From Betaproteobacteria bacterium (GTDB lineage: Bacteria > Pseudomonadota > Gammaproteobacteria > Burkholderiales > Rhodocyclaceae): a DNA stretch of 64,000 nt. The stretch covers positions 62,001 to 126,000 of the forward strand of contig WRIU01000007.1 in the NCBI GenBank assembly GCA_009782565.1, written 5' to 3'. Below, in pieces: positions 1 to 8,952 of the stretch. A program made the translations under genes and the position numbers. The first letter of the stretch is position 1, and the number at the start of each line of letters is the position of its first letter. A model generated the notes under the pieces. It saw nothing but the letters and a program-made list of their open reading frames with translations. It did not search any database and was not told the origin of the DNA.

Positions 1-1455
1 GCGAACAGGATGTCGCTGGATGAAACGAGCAAGATTACTGGCATATCTGTGGAAAAACTGCAAAAGGCAGCAGAGTGGGCTTACAGACCCAAGGCGTCCG
101 GACAGTTGCCTAGGACAATGCACGCTTATGAGAAAGGTATTATCTGGGGCAACGATAATTATCTGATCCAAGCGGCCTTGGTTGATCTCGTCCTTGCCAC
201 ACGTAATGTCGGGCGTCGGGGAACGGGCGTGGTTCGCATGGGCGGTCACCAGGAGGGATATGCCCGCCCGCCATATCCAGGCAAAAGAAAAATCGACATC
301 GACCAAGAACTCATTCGTGGAAAGGGTCGGGTGATGACTTGGTGGGGATGCAACGGCTTCCAGACAAGCAACAACTCACATGCATTGCGCGAAGCGGTTA
401 TGCGCCGTTCTCAAATTGTGAAAGATGCAATATTGAAAGCGCGGAGATCGACTGAGGCGCAATTGGTCGACGCAATCTATGAGGCAACTGGCAAAGGCGG
501 CCTTTTTATTGCGTCGATAAACCTTTATCCGACCATGTTAGCCGAAGCAGCGCATCTGTTGCTGCCCGCTGCACATGCCGGTGAAACCAATCTGACATCC
601 ATGAACGGTGAGCGCCGAATGCGCCTTTCACAAAAGTTTATGGATCCGCCTGGCAGCGCGATGGCCGATTCGCTCATTGCAGCAAAAATAGCCAATACGC
701 TCAAATCGGCTTACCAAGCTGAAGGGAATGCAGCCATGGTGAACCGGTTCAGTGGGTTCGACTGGCGTACCGAGGAAGACGCATTCAATGATGGTTTCAG
801 GCAGGCAGGCCAGCCCGGTGCCAACAAGATTGACAGCCAAGGAGGTGACACAGGCAATCTCGTTACCTACGAGCGGTTGCGTGCTGCAGGTAATAACGGT
901 GTCCAGCTCCCTGTAAAGTCTTATACGAGCGGAAAACTAGTCGGTACGGAAATGCTGTACGCCGACTCGAAATTCGATACGCCAGACGGTAAAGCTCGAT
1001 TCAAACCGGCACGGTGGAATGGTTTGCCCCAAACCGTGGAGCGGCAGAAGAAGAAATATCGCTTCTGGATAAACAACGGACGGTATAACGAAGTTTGGCA
1101 AACGGCATATCACGATCAATACAACGATTTCGTCAAGAAACGGTATCCGATGGCCTACATCGAACTGAATCAGAGCGACGCAAAGGAATTGGGCGTGTCT
1201 GCCGGTGACATCGTCGAAGTATTCAACGATTTTGGCTCAACATTCGCAATGGCTTACCCAAGCAAGGATATCAAACCAAACCACACATTTATGATGTTCG
1301 GCTACATCAACGGCATTCAAGGCGATGTAACCACCGACTGGACCGACCGCAACGTGGTTCCCTATTATAAGGGTACGTGGGCAAATCTCCGCAAGGTTGG
1401 CAGCATGGATTCCTACAAACGAGACATCAGCTTCAAAGATCGTTTGTACGCATGA
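1..1455 (+). CDS. aioA: Arsenite oxidase large (molybdopterin) subunit, 3' part
   Basis: This is the C-terminal part (about 484 residues) of the catalytic subunit of arsenite oxidase, a periplasmic enzyme of the DMSO-reductase superfamily that oxidises As(III) to As(V) and passes electrons through the Rieske subunit AioB. The frame is open from base 1, so the 5' half with the iron-sulfur cysteines lies outside the window. Blocks such as [17 protein letters not shown] and [15 protein letters not shown] are typical of AioA, and the last ~120 residues form the molybdopterin-dinucleotide-binding domain. No stop or frameshift is visible. The fused arsR-arsC gene starts 78 bp downstream on the same strand. 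AioA is expected to act with AioB, normally encoded just upstream. Confidence 0.93.
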   Translation, partial: ANRMSLDETSKITGISVEKLQKAAEWAYRPKASGQLPRTMHAYEKGIIWGNDNYLIQAALVDLVLATRNVGRRGTGVVRMGGHQEGYARPPYPGKRKIDIDQELIRGKGRVMTWWGCNGFQTSNNSHALREAVMRRSQIVKDAILKARRSTEAQLVDAIYEATGKGGLFIASINLYPTMLAEAAHLLLPAAHAGETNLTSMNGERRMRLSQKFMDPPGSAMADSLIAAKIANTLKSAYQAEGNAAMVNRFSGFDWRTEEDAFNDGFRQAGQPGANKIDSQGGDTGNLVTYERLRAAGNNGVQLPVKSYTSGKLVGTEMLYADSKFDTPDGKARFKPARWNGLPQTVERQKKKYRFWINNGRYNEVWQTAYHDQYNDFVKKRYPMAYIELNQSDAKELGVSAGDIVEVFNDFGSTFAMAYPSKDIKPNHTFMMFGYINGIQGDVTTDWTDRNVVPYYKGTWANLRKVGSMDSYKRDISFKDRLYA

Positions 1456-1533
1456 GCTTCAAACGCCGCTTGCGTCCAGCAGGCGGCATTTTCTATAGTT
1501 AGCTTGATTTTGCAATTCCATAACAACGGAAAT

Positions 1534-2415
1534 ATGGAAACATTAGCCGCTGCCGAACTCCTCGCTGCCCTTGGGCACGAATCCCGTTTGTCCATCTTTC
1601 GCCTGCTTGTCGAAGCGGGCGATGATGGCCTATTTGCCAACGTGATTGACGAGCAACTGGACATGGCGCCGGCTACGCTCTCGTTCCACTTAGCTCATCT
1701 GAATCGTGTCGGGTTGATTAAGGGTCAGAAGGAAGGTCGGTTTATCCGCTACTCGGCAGACTACGGTGAAATAGACGAACTAGTCGCATTCCTGACCCAG
1801 AACTGCTGCCAAGGCGGCAACTGCTTGCCGAAAACAGAAGCCTCAAACACCATGGCAAAGCGCCGTGCCAGTCTCCAGAAGACATCATCCCGAAGAGAGG
1901 GAATCATGTCAGATCGTATCTATAACGTCCTATTTTTGTGCACGGGCAATTCTGCGCGCAGCATCCTTGCGGAGTCCATCCTCAATCACATCAGTGGTGG
2001 CCGTTTCCGGGCATTCAGTGCCGGGAGCCGCCCAACCGGTGTTGTGAATCAACACGTACTCGATTTTCTCAATGAGCATGGGTTGCCAACTGAGCAACTG
2101 CGCAGCAAAAGTTGGGACGAGTTTGCACAAAACGGCGCTCCAACGATGGATTTCGTTTTTACGGTGTGCTCCTCGGCTGCTGGTGAAACCTGTCCGGTCT
2201 GGCCCGGACAACCAATGACCGCTCATTGGGGCATCGAAGACCCTGCCGCCGTAGAAGGTGATGAGCAGACAAAGCGCCATGCGGTTTCTGTTGCATTCCA
2301 TTTATTGAACCGCAGGATCGAATTGTTCAGGAATCTGCCTCTATCGAAGATTGCTCGTCTCTCCTTGCAGCAGCAGCTCGACGAAATCGGGCAACTGCCG
2401 CAGCAGGAAGATTGA
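1534..2415 (+). CDS. ArsR-ArsC fusion: arsenic repressor joined to arsenate reductase
   Basis: One 293-codon frame joins two usually separate ars proteins. Residues 1-97 are an ArsR/SmtB winged helix ending in a Cys cluster (C91, C92, C97) that resembles the As(III)-binding C-terminal cysteines of Acidithiobacillus ArsR. Residues ~125-293 are a low-molecular-weight-phosphatase-type arsenate reductase with the P-loop CTGNSARS at 136-143. A ~27-residue polar linker separates them. I chose ATG 1534 because the helix starts there; TTG 1504 is possible. An internal ATG at 1906 with a Shine-Dalgarno-like GAGAGGGA could also release ArsC alone. TTCCAT at 1516-1521 and ATGGAA at 1534-1539 form a possible operator overlapping the start. 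Fused arsRC genes have been reported in acidophiles. Confidence 0.9.
   Translation: METLAAAELLAALGHESRLSIFRLLVEAGDDGLFANVIDEQLDMAPATLSFHLAHLNRVGLIKGQKEGRFIRYSADYGEIDELVAFLTQNCCQGGNCLPKTEASNTMAKRRASLQKTSSRREGIMSDRIYNVLFLCTGNSARSILAESILNHISGGRFRAFSAGSRPTGVVNQHVLDFLNEHGLPTEQLRSKSWDEFAQNGAPTMDFVFTVCSSAAGETCPVWPGQPMTAHWGIEDPAAVEGDEQTKRHAVSVAFHLLNRRIELFRNLPLSKIARLSLQQQLDEIGQLPQQED
1895..1908 (+). promoter_or_regulatory. Internal ribosome-binding site and ATG for a free ArsC
   Basis: GAGAGGGA at 1895-1902 lies a few bases before an in-frame ATG at 1906 inside the arsR-arsC fusion. The ATG coincides with the natural first residue of an ArsC (MSDRIYNVLFLCTGN). The gene may therefore yield both the fusion and a separate reductase. 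Inferred from spacing only. Confidence 0.4.
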
Positions 2416-2541
2416 CAAGCCCGATCAATTCAACCTGAGCCACATCCGCATATTGTGGGACGAAACGGTATTTATGTCATGTATCGATATAAACAGTGGT
2501 GTTAATCAACATCGAGCAGGACGGGAAGTTGCGGCAGCCAG

Positions 2542-3714
2542 TCAATGAGTCAGGCGTTTCAACCACAGAAAAAGCAATGCTGCCGTCCAAATGACAGCAA
2601 TATAGACATACAGCGCATCCTTGCCCAATGCGTCAATGCACAAGCTGAACAGAAAAGGTGAAAACGCCTGCGTAATGCCTGCGGGTAAAAACAATAACCC
2701 CTGCCTGCGGCCATAGCCTCTTTCCCCGAAAATGCTAAGGGGCAGCGTTCCCTTGATGATGGTCAGCATTCCATTTCCGAAACCGTGCGTTACGCCAACC
2801 AGCGTAGCAGCCCATGGCCCGGACAAAATCAGCAAAACAGCACCGAGCGGGGTAATGAGAACAGCCAGTATGGCTGTGATTATGGGCGGCACCTTCCGCA
2901 GCATGGAAATCTGAAACACCCTGGCGAACACCTGCGCGGGGCCAAACGCCATCCCGGCAAAAATACTTGCAGCCACGCCAACTCCGAAGAGTTGCAGAAG
3001 CCCAGGCATATGGCTGGCCATAGCAACTGTGCAAAAACCGGACAACACAAAGGCCAGAGCCAGTACAACCATTGCCGGAATCCTGTCTCTTTCCATTTCG
3101 TGGGAAGAATCGGCATTCGGCCTTGGATGCTTCTTACTGTCGGGCGACATGGGCAGAACCAGTGACAAGTTCAGTGGCAGCGCCAAGAGCAGGTGGACAC
3201 TGGCCCATACGACCAAGGCTTGCCGCCAGCCAAAATTTGACAGGAGATAATGCGATACGGGCCAACCCACTGTGCTGGCAAAACCTGCAAAAAGGGTGAT
3301 TCCGGCTATGACGGATGGAGCGGACGAGCCACGGGACCGAACTACTGCGGCAAAGGCCATATCATAGAGTCCAGCCCCCATAGCAAAGCCCAAAAGGACC
3401 CACCCTATGAAAAGACTCAACACGCCTTGCGCCTGCGACAGAAAAACCAAACTCAGCGCGAACCAAACACTGGAAGCGGCAAGAACACGCTTCCCACCCC
3501 ATTTGTCGATGTATCTCCCCGCGAAAGGAGCGGTAAGCGCCGCGATGACAAGTGCTGCGGAAAAAGCCGCATAAACATTTGAAACAGAACATCCCAGACC
3601 TTCCGCCATTGGGCGGGCCAGAACGGCGGGAAGGTAATAGGATGAAGCCCAGGCAATCGTTTGAGTCAGACCAAGCGAAAAGATAAGGCGTAGCGCAGTT
3701 TTTTCTACGACCAT
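2542..3714 (-). CDS. Major facilitator superfamily transporter of the ars operon
   Basis: A 390-residue polytopic membrane protein with about twelve hydrophobic segments and an MFS signature loop after TM2 (GRYIDKWGGKR, near residue 70). It is the last gene of the minus-strand ars operon, 76 bp after acr3. MFS proteins in ars operons include ArsJ and ArsK, which export arsenic compounds. I cannot assign this one to either, and the partner of ArsJ (a GAPDH) is absent here. Its position suggests export of an arsenical or a metabolite linked to arsenic stress. It converges on the arsR-arsC fusion gene from the other side. Confidence 0.8.
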   Translation of the reverse strand: MVVEKTALRLIFSLGLTQTIAWASSYYLPAVLARPMAEGLGCSVSNVYAAFSAALVIAALTAPFAGRYIDKWGGKRVLAASSVWFALSLVFLSQAQGVLSLFIGWVLLGFAMGAGLYDMAFAAVVRSRGSSAPSVIAGITLFAGFASTVGWPVSHYLLSNFGWRQALVVWASVHLLLALPLNLSLVLPMSPDSKKHPRPNADSSHEMERDRIPAMVVLALAFVLSGFCTVAMASHMPGLLQLFGVGVAASIFAGMAFGPAQVFARVFQISMLRKVPPIITAILAVLITPLGAVLLILSGPWAATLVGVTHGFGNGMLTIIKGTLPLSIFGERGYGRRQGLLFLPAGITQAFSPFLFSLCIDALGKDALYVYIAVIWTAALLFLWLKRLTH

Positions 3715-3790
3715 GCTTGCCCTGCAATACGGTATTCGTTTTTTGAACTGCCAGGATTAAAAAAACGACAAGACATTGCGGCCTGCCAAG

Positions 3791-4840
3791 TCATGCCGCA
3801 TTCCACCACCGTTTTTTCAGCCACAAGGACACATTTACCAGACCAATCAACACCGGCACTTCCACCAGCGGCCCGATGACGGCCACAAACGCTTCGCCGG
3901 AGTTCAGACCGAACACGGCGATGGCAACGGCAATGGCAAGCTCGAAATTGTTGGAAGCGGCAGTGAAGGAAAGTGTGGCTGACTGTTCGTAATTCGCTCC
4001 TGCCCGCCTGGAAAGGTAGAACGAAAACAGGAACATCACCAGAAAGTAAATCAGCAAGGGAATGGCGACCTTCACCACATCCAGGGGAAGTTGCACGATG
4101 TATTCGCCCTTGAGGGAGAACATGACCAAAATGGTGAACAGTAATGCTCGCAACGTCCACGGGCTTATGCGGGGGATAAAAACCTTCTCGTACCAGTCCA
4201 GTCCTTTGACTTTGAGGCCATAGAAACGCGAGGCGACGCCCGCAAGGAACGGAATGCCGAGATAGATGAAAACGCTTTCGGCAATCTGCCCCATGCTGAT
4301 GTCCACCACCGCCCCAGACAATCCGAGCCAGCCGGGCAGCACGGTAATGAACACATAGGCGTAGACCGAAAAGAAAAGCACCTGAAACACGGCATTGAAG
4401 GCCACCAGCCCGGCGCAATACTCCCTGTCACCACCGGCAAGGTCGTTCCAGACAATGACCATCGCGATGCAGCGGGCAAGGCCAATGAGGATAAGGCCCA
4501 CCATGTAGCTGTTGTTGCCGGAAAGAAAGGCAATCGCCAGCAGGAACATGAGAACCGGGCCGATAACCCAGTTCTGCACCAGGGAAAGCAGGAGCACTTT
4601 TTTATTGCGGAATACCTGCCCAAGCTGCTCGTATTTCACCTTTGCCAGAGGCGGATACATCATCAGGATAAGCCCGATGGCGATGGGAATATTGGTCGTG
4701 CCCACCTGGAAAAAGTTGATGATGTTCTTTACGTCCGGCACAGCCCACCCAAGCCCCACGCCTATGAACATGGCGAGGAATATCCATAGGGTAAGGAAGC
4801 GGTCGAGAAAAGAGAGTTTCTTCAGTGCTGATTTGTTCAT
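3791..4840 (-). CDS. acr3: ACR3-family arsenite efflux permease
   Basis: A 349-residue inner-membrane transporter of the ACR3 (BART superfamily) type, which expels As(III) using the proton gradient. The N-terminal region ([16 protein letters not shown]) and the segment with [19 protein letters not shown], which holds the conserved functional cysteine, are characteristic. Ten hydrophobic segments are visible and the length is normal. I chose ATG 4840, where family similarity begins. A GTG at 4867, overlapping the stop of the thioredoxin gene in a translational-coupling arrangement, would add nine residues. It lies between the thioredoxin-like gene and the MFS gene in the ars operon. Confidence 0.93.
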   Translation of the reverse strand: MNKSALKKLSFLDRFLTLWIFLAMFIGVGLGWAVPDVKNIINFFQVGTTNIPIAIGLILMMYPPLAKVKYEQLGQVFRNKKVLLLSLVQNWVIGPVLMFLLAIAFLSGNNSYMVGLILIGLARCIAMVIVWNDLAGGDREYCAGLVAFNAVFQVLFFSVYAYVFITVLPGWLGLSGAVVDISMGQIAESVFIYLGIPFLAGVASRFYGLKVKGLDWYEKVFIPRISPWTLRALLFTILVMFSLKGEYIVQLPLDVVKVAIPLLIYFLVMFLFSFYLSRRAGANYEQSATLSFTAASNNFELAIAVAIAVFGLNSGEAFVAVIGPLVEVPVLIGLVNVSLWLKKRWWNAA

Positions 4841-4860
4841 TGCAGTTTGCTTACTGGGTA

Positions 4861-5151
4861 TCAGCACTTTCCGCCACAGCCGCAGCCTGGAGCGGCAGAT
4901 GTGGACGGAGCACCGGCAGCACCGTCAATCCAGGCTGCTATTTCTTCCTTGGTGGGAACCCTGCCGGTTGATTTTATGATGCCGTCGATAACAACAGCCG
5001 GGGTAGAAACGATGCCTGAAACCATCATCTCCTTGAGATCGGTTACTTTTTGCACAGTGATATTTCCACCTTTGGCAGCGGCAACCTCTTTAACAAGATC
5101 TTCCGTTGTCGTGCAGCGGGCGCAACCGGGGCCGAATACTTTGATGTGCAT
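4861..5151 (-). CDS. Small thioredoxin-fold protein (redox-active disulfide type)
   Basis: A 96-residue protein of the TM0996/MTH895-like thioredoxin-fold family. The active-site motif is PGCARC near residue 11, followed by a typical fold with a cis-Pro strand ([10 protein letters not shown]). The tail carries an extra Cys cluster, CGCGGKC, that could bind metal or arsenic. An AGGAG precedes ATG 5151. Such genes often sit beside ArsP/YraQ-type permeases, as here, 22 bp after the permease gene. A role in reducing arsenicals or supplying thiols to the permease or ArsC is inferred from context. Confidence 0.8.
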   Translation of the reverse strand: MHIKVFGPGCARCTTTEDLVKEVAAAKGGNITVQKVTDLKEMMVSGIVSTPAVVIDGIIKSTGRVPTKEEIAAWIDGAAGAPSTSAAPGCGCGGKC

Positions 5152-5173
5152 GATTTTCTCCTTTTCGGAATGA

Positions 5174-6319
5174 CTACATGATGTACGGGCCGATGGCGTT
5201 GAACAGCCAGCCCACGAGAGTGAGCATCACCCATAGATAGGCAATGAGAACCCCCAACAGTTTGAATGTCATCACCTGCCGCAGCATCATGAACGATGGC
5301 GGGCTGGCGACAACGGCGCTCATGCAGAAAGCCATGGTCGTGCCAAGAGGAAGGCTTTTGAGCAAAAGGCTTTCCATTATCGGGATGATGCCGGTGACGC
5401 TGGAGTACAAAGGGATGCCTGCAAGGACGGCAGCAGGCACGGTCCACCAATCCTTGGCGCTGAAATTTTCCGCGAACCAGTTTTCCGGCACAAAGCCATG
5501 CAGGGCAGCCCCGATGCTGACGCCGACAATGACCCATTTCCAGGTACGTTTGAAAATCGTGGCCGTTTCGCCATAGGCAAAAGCATGCCGCTGGCGGATC
5601 GTCGGCTTTTGTACTTCCCCGGACTCCGAAACGAGTTGATGTTCGGGAGCACCGTTCATGCCCTCCAGAACAAAAGGCTGCAACCAGCGTTCTGCCCGGA
5701 TGCGATCCATAAACCAGCCGCCAAGAATGCCAGCCAGCATACCCACAAGCACATACGCTACTGTGAACTTCCAGCCCAGCAGCCCCCAGAGCAGAACAAT
5801 CGCGACCTCGTTGATCAAAGGCGATGTGATGAGAAAGGCCATGATTATGCCCATGGGAATGCGGGCACTGAGAAAGCCAAGGAAAAGCGGGATGCTTGAA
5901 CAGGAACAGAACGGGGTCAACGAACCGAACAGAGCACCGAGAAAATAGCCAAGGCCACGGTGTTTGCCTGAAAGATAGTCACGTACCCGCTCCACATTCA
6001 TGGAGGTTCGTATCCAGGCAATACCGTAAATCAAGGCGACAAGGAGGAGCAGAATCTTGGCCGTGTCGTAAAAAAAGAATTCGATGGCCGCACCGAGATG
6101 CGAGCCAACGGTAATGCCCAAGGCATCATACGTCAGCCAGCGTGAAACAGGGATGATGTACGAGTAGGCAAGCACCCACAGTACGGCAATGCCAACGATG
6201 CTGCCCGCGTAGCGATAGTTCCACGAACGGGCGCTGTCAACAGGGGAAGATAGCTGGGTCGGCATTTCCGCTACGGAACTGCAACAACGACCCGACAGGG
6301 TTTCCTTTCCGTTAGCCAT
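5174..6319 (-). CDS. ArsP_1/YraQ-family permease, probable organoarsenical exporter
   Basis: A 381-residue polytopic membrane protein of the permease family PF03773. The hallmark TPFCSCSSIPLFLGF lies in the first transmembrane half. ArsP members confer resistance to trivalent organoarsenicals such as methylarsenite. Because arsM in the same operon would generate such compounds, this is a sensible partner, but the substrate is inferred. I chose ATG 6319 because AGGAG sits five bases upstream; GTG 6325 would add two residues. The cytoplasmic loop near residues 225-255 is long and polar. The neighbours are arsC upstream and the thioredoxin-like gene downstream. Confidence 0.82.
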   Translation of the reverse strand: MANGKETLSGRCCSSVAEMPTQLSSPVDSARSWNYRYAGSIVGIAVLWVLAYSYIIPVSRWLTYDALGITVGSHLGAAIEFFFYDTAKILLLLVALIYGIAWIRTSMNVERVRDYLSGKHRGLGYFLGALFGSLTPFCSCSSIPLFLGFLSARIPMGIIMAFLITSPLINEVAIVLLWGLLGWKFTVAYVLVGMLAGILGGWFMDRIRAERWLQPFVLEGMNGAPEHQLVSESGEVQKPTIRQRHAFAYGETATIFKRTWKWVIVGVSIGAALHGFVPENWFAENFSAKDWWTVPAAVLAGIPLYSSVTGIIPIMESLLLKSLPLGTTMAFCMSAVVASPPSFMMLRQVMTFKLLGVLIAYLWVMLTLVGWLFNAIGPYIM

Positions 6320-6378
6320 CTGCACTCCTTGATGTGGTGAAAGTTGTTGAAGAGTTGAACATTTACAGACAAAAAAAC

Positions 6379-6852
6379 TTAGATAGAAGCGATGGAATCC
6401 AGCAGTTCCTGAAACCGGGCTTCATCCATATCACCTTCCACCTTCAAACCATTCACCAGGGAACCGATGCGTCTGCGCAATACATCAAGGGTACTGGTAA
6501 AAGCCGCGCCAATAGCCGCCTCGTCACCCTCTACCTTGGCAGGGTCAGGCATCCCCCAATGACTGCGCACAACCTGTCCGAAGTACAGCGGGCACGCTTC
6601 ACCCGCTGCGTCGGCGCACAGGGTTATCACCACATCCGGCTTTTCCGGTAGCTTGTCCCATGATTTGCTGAACAAGCCTTCTGTGGCAATCCCGGCTTCC
6701 CTTAACACGGCCAGGGCGCGGGGATTCACAAACCCTGCGGGATTGCTGCCCGCGCTCTGCACGGCCACACCGGCCGGAGCCATTGACTTGAGCAGGGCTT
6801 CCGCGATGACGGAGCGGCAGGAGTTGCCAGTACAGAGGAAAAGAATGTTCAT
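6379..6852 (-). CDS. arsC: Arsenate reductase, low-molecular-weight phosphatase type
   Basis: A 157-residue cytoplasmic arsenate reductase that reduces As(V) to As(III) for export or methylation. The catalytic P-loop CTGNSCRS is at residues 7-14. A second conserved stretch, TLCADAAGEACP, supplies resolving-type cysteines, and HWGMPDP near residue 100 carries the general acid aspartate. An AAGGAA lies seven bases before the ATG. It is the second arsenate reductase of the window: the other is the C-terminal half of the fusion at 1534-2415. It lies between arsM and the ArsP-like permease in one operon. Confidence 0.92.
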   Translation of the reverse strand: MNILFLCTGNSCRSVIAEALLKSMAPAGVAVQSAGSNPAGFVNPRALAVLREAGIATEGLFSKSWDKLPEKPDVVITLCADAAGEACPLYFGQVVRSHWGMPDPAKVEGDEAAIGAAFTSTLDVLRRRIGSLVNGLKVEGDMDEARFQELLDSIASI

Positions 6853-6881
6853 CCCGTATGTTCCTTGTGGTTAAGCACGCC

Positions 6882-7724
6882 CTATTTCTTGGCTTCAATG
6901 TCCAGGCTGACAACGTAATCCGCCATTTCCCTGCCTTTCGGCAATGCTTCGGCGATTTGCTTGTACAAGGGGTCGTTCCAGTCCTGCATGTTCCGCACAT
7001 AATCCGGCTTGGGCGTCAGGACGATGGACGTAAACCCGGCCTTTTCCAGCATGACCCTGGTTTCTTCCACCAGAGCTGCCCCAACCACGCATCCCACCAG
7101 TGCCGCTGCCATTTCCTGAAGCCTGTCGGGCAGAGGCTGCAACAGGGCAAGGTCAGATACGGATACTTTGCCGCCCGGTTTCAACACACGGAAGACCTCG
7201 CGCCAGACTTGAGGCTTGTCCGGGGAAAGGTTGATGACGCAGTTGGAGAGCACCACGTCAACACTGTTATCGGACACGGGAAGGTGTTCAATCTCGCCAA
7301 GGCGGAATTCCACGTTATCCAGGCAAGTGCGCTGCCGGTACTGCTCAGTATTTTCGCGAGCCTTGGCAAGCATTTCCGAGGTCATGTCCACGCCGATAAC
7401 CCGCCCAGAGGCTTTTACCTTCTCGCCTGCCTGAAACACGTCAAAACCGCCGCCACTGCCGAGATCAAGCACAGTCTGGCCTTCCTGCAAGGCCGCGATG
7501 GCGATGGGGTTACCGCAAGAAAGCCCCATGTTCGCGCCGTCCGGCAAATTGGCAAGACTTTCTGCATCGTAGCCTACGGCCTCTGCCAACCGAATGGGGT
7601 CGGGTTGACCACAACAGCCTCCTCCTCCGCAACAGGAACCTTGCCCCGTGGCAATAGCGGCGTATCCGGCGCGAACAGTTTTTTTGACCTGTTCGTTTGA
7701 TGCGCTTTTGTCTGGCGTGTTCAT
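6882..7724 (-). CDS. arsM: Arsenite S-adenosylmethionine methyltransferase
   Basis: A 280-residue cytoplasmic methyltransferase that converts As(III) to methylated arsenicals. The SAM-binding motif DLGSGGGFD is at 87-95. Three cysteines expected to hold As(III) are visible: C70 (GLSCGNP), C162 (SNCVINL) and C212 (GCVVGAA). A Cys-rich N-terminal stretch, SCCGGGGCCG, is at 30-39. I chose ATG 7724 because AGGAGA lies seven bases upstream; longer frames would run into arsR. It follows arsR by 26 bp. Methylation can produce toxic trivalent methylarsenite, which fits the ArsP-like exporter two genes on. Confidence 0.93.
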   Translation of the reverse strand: MNTPDKSASNEQVKKTVRAGYAAIATGQGSCCGGGGCCGQPDPIRLAEAVGYDAESLANLPDGANMGLSCGNPIAIAALQEGQTVLDLGSGGGFDVFQAGEKVKASGRVIGVDMTSEMLAKARENTEQYRQRTCLDNVEFRLGEIEHLPVSDNSVDVVLSNCVINLSPDKPQVWREVFRVLKPGGKVSVSDLALLQPLPDRLQEMAAALVGCVVGAALVEETRVMLEKAGFTSIVLTPKPDYVRNMQDWNDPLYKQIAEALPKGREMADYVVSLDIEAKK

Positions 7725-7750
7725 GAACATTTCTCCTAAAGTCAAGGTTT

Positions 7751-8110
7751 CTAGCCTTCGCAACAGGCTGGCGGGATCTTCGACATAATTTCGCTTTCGG
7801 TTTGAACACCCCGACATTGCCCAAGGTTGCCGGAACAGCATTCTTCCGTCAGGTACGCGATGGTTTTCATCATCAGGGGAATATTGGCCTTGTACCGTGT
7901 ATTGCGACCTTCTCGCACCACGCTGGCCAACCCGCTGTGCACAATGTTTTTCAGGTGGAAGGAAAGATTGGTCTTCGGTATATCGAGCATCCGGGAAATC
8001 TCTCCGGCAACCAGACCGTCCGGCGCGTATTTGACCAGAAGCCGAAAGATGGCAAGACGCGCATCGGAAGTCAGGACTTCAAAGATGGTAGTGGCTGTTT
8101 TCGTTTCCAT
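7751..8110 (-). CDS. arsR: ArsR-family arsenic-responsive repressor
   Basis: A 119-residue ArsR/SmtB winged-helix repressor at the head of the seven-gene minus-strand ars operon. The recognition helix region is IPKTNLSFHLKNI (44-56). Cysteines C91, C92 and C99 after the last helix, and C116/C117 at the tail, are candidates for As(III) binding, in the style of Acidithiobacillus ArsR rather than the E. coli type. A near-perfect operator candidate lies 10 bp upstream of the start, which fits autoregulation. It differs clearly in sequence from the ArsR half of the fusion at 1534. Confidence 0.92.
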   Translation of the reverse strand: METKTATTIFEVLTSDARLAIFRLLVKYAPDGLVAGEISRMLDIPKTNLSFHLKNIVHSGLASVVREGRNTRYKANIPLMMKTIAYLTEECCSGNLGQCRGVQTESEIMSKIPPACCEG

Positions 8111-8120
8111 TCGTCAATTG

Positions 8121-8136
8121 TTCAACAACTGTTGAA
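8121..8136. promoter_or_regulatory. Probable ArsR operator upstream of the ars operon
   Basis: The palindrome TTCAACAACTGTTGAA (perfect 7-bp arms around AC) lies 10 bp before the arsR start codon, where a repressor would block transcription of the operon. The link to ArsR is inferred from position and symmetry. Confidence 0.6.
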
Positions 8137-8245
8137 ACGTGTCAAGAAGGCAAAGTGAATTTTTTCGACCCGTATACAAACCTGATTCGCTGTTGCCAGA
8201 CACAGTAAGCCTAAGCGCCGCGTCATTGAATTTTTGCTTTTTCCC

Positions 8246-8337
8246 TGTCCGCCAAACGGTCGTTTGCCGGACAAGCCGTAACTGTCCGGCAATCCCCTTG
8301 AAGACGGCAAAACGGACGAGAAGATAGACGGACAAGT
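8246..8337. other. Three-part res site for the adjacent resolvase
   Basis: Site I (8246-8273) is a 28-bp dyad beginning TGTCCG and ending CGGACA, with 13-bp arms differing at one position around a central GT. Site II spans about 8283-8318 (TGTCCGGC ... CGGACG). Site III is about 8313-8337 (CGGACA). The order, sizes and position just upstream of tnpR match Tn3-family res sites, with crossover expected in site I. Confidence 0.65.
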
Positions 8338-8358
8338 TAACGGAAAAGGGGTCAAAAA

Positions 8359-8916
8359 ATGGCATTGATTGGTTATGCACGGGTCTCGACAGCGGAGCAG
8401 GACACCGCCTTGCAGACGGACGCGCTACGCAAGGCTGGTTGTGAGCGGATTTTCGAGGACACGGTCTCGGGAGCCAAGGCCGAGCGCCTTGGCTTGGGTT
8501 CCGCGCTGGCTTACCTTCGTGACGGCGACGTGCTCATGGTGTGGCGGTTGGATCGGCTAGGGAGATCGCTGGCACACCTGATCGAAGTCGTTGCCACGCT
8601 GGAAGCAAGAGGCATTGGCTTTCGGTCACTGACGGAAGCCATCGACACCACTACATCGGGCGGGAGGCTGATTTTTCATGTGTTCGGCGCACTGGGCCAG
8701 TTCGAGCGGGATCTGATCCGCGAAAGAACCAAAGCAGGATTAACCGCTGCCGCTGCACGGGGACGCAAGGGCGGACGAAAACCCGTCATCACGGCGGAAA
8801 GATTGCAGCGTGCACGCGGCCATATCGCCAAAGGTTTGAGTGTGCGCGAGGCGGCAGCAAGGCTCAAGATCGGCAAGACCACCTTGTACGCTGCCCTCCA
8901 GGCGGTTACCCCCTGA
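8359..8916 (+). CDS. tnpR: Serine recombinase (Tn3-family resolvase type)
   Basis: A 185-residue serine recombinase. The catalytic serine is in GYARVSTAEQD (S10). The conserved block VWRLDRLGRSLAHL and the E-helix region GQFERDLIRERT follow. A C-terminal Hin-type helix-turn-helix is seen in GLSVREAAARLKIGKTTLYAAL. Length is typical of Tn3-family TnpR. An AAGGGG precedes ATG 8359, and a three-part res site lies directly upstream. No transposase is visible nearby, so it is either a remnant of a Tn3-type element or a stand-alone dimer-resolution module of the island. Confidence 0.92.
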   Translation: MALIGYARVSTAEQDTALQTDALRKAGCERIFEDTVSGAKAERLGLGSALAYLRDGDVLMVWRLDRLGRSLAHLIEVVATLEARGIGFRSLTEAIDTTTSGGRLIFHVFGALGQFERDLIRERTKAGLTAAAARGRKGGRKPVITAERLQRARGHIAKGLSVREAAARLKIGKTTLYAALQAVTP

Positions 8917-8952
8917 ACAGAAACCTGCACCATGCTCCGTTCAGGCAAAAAA

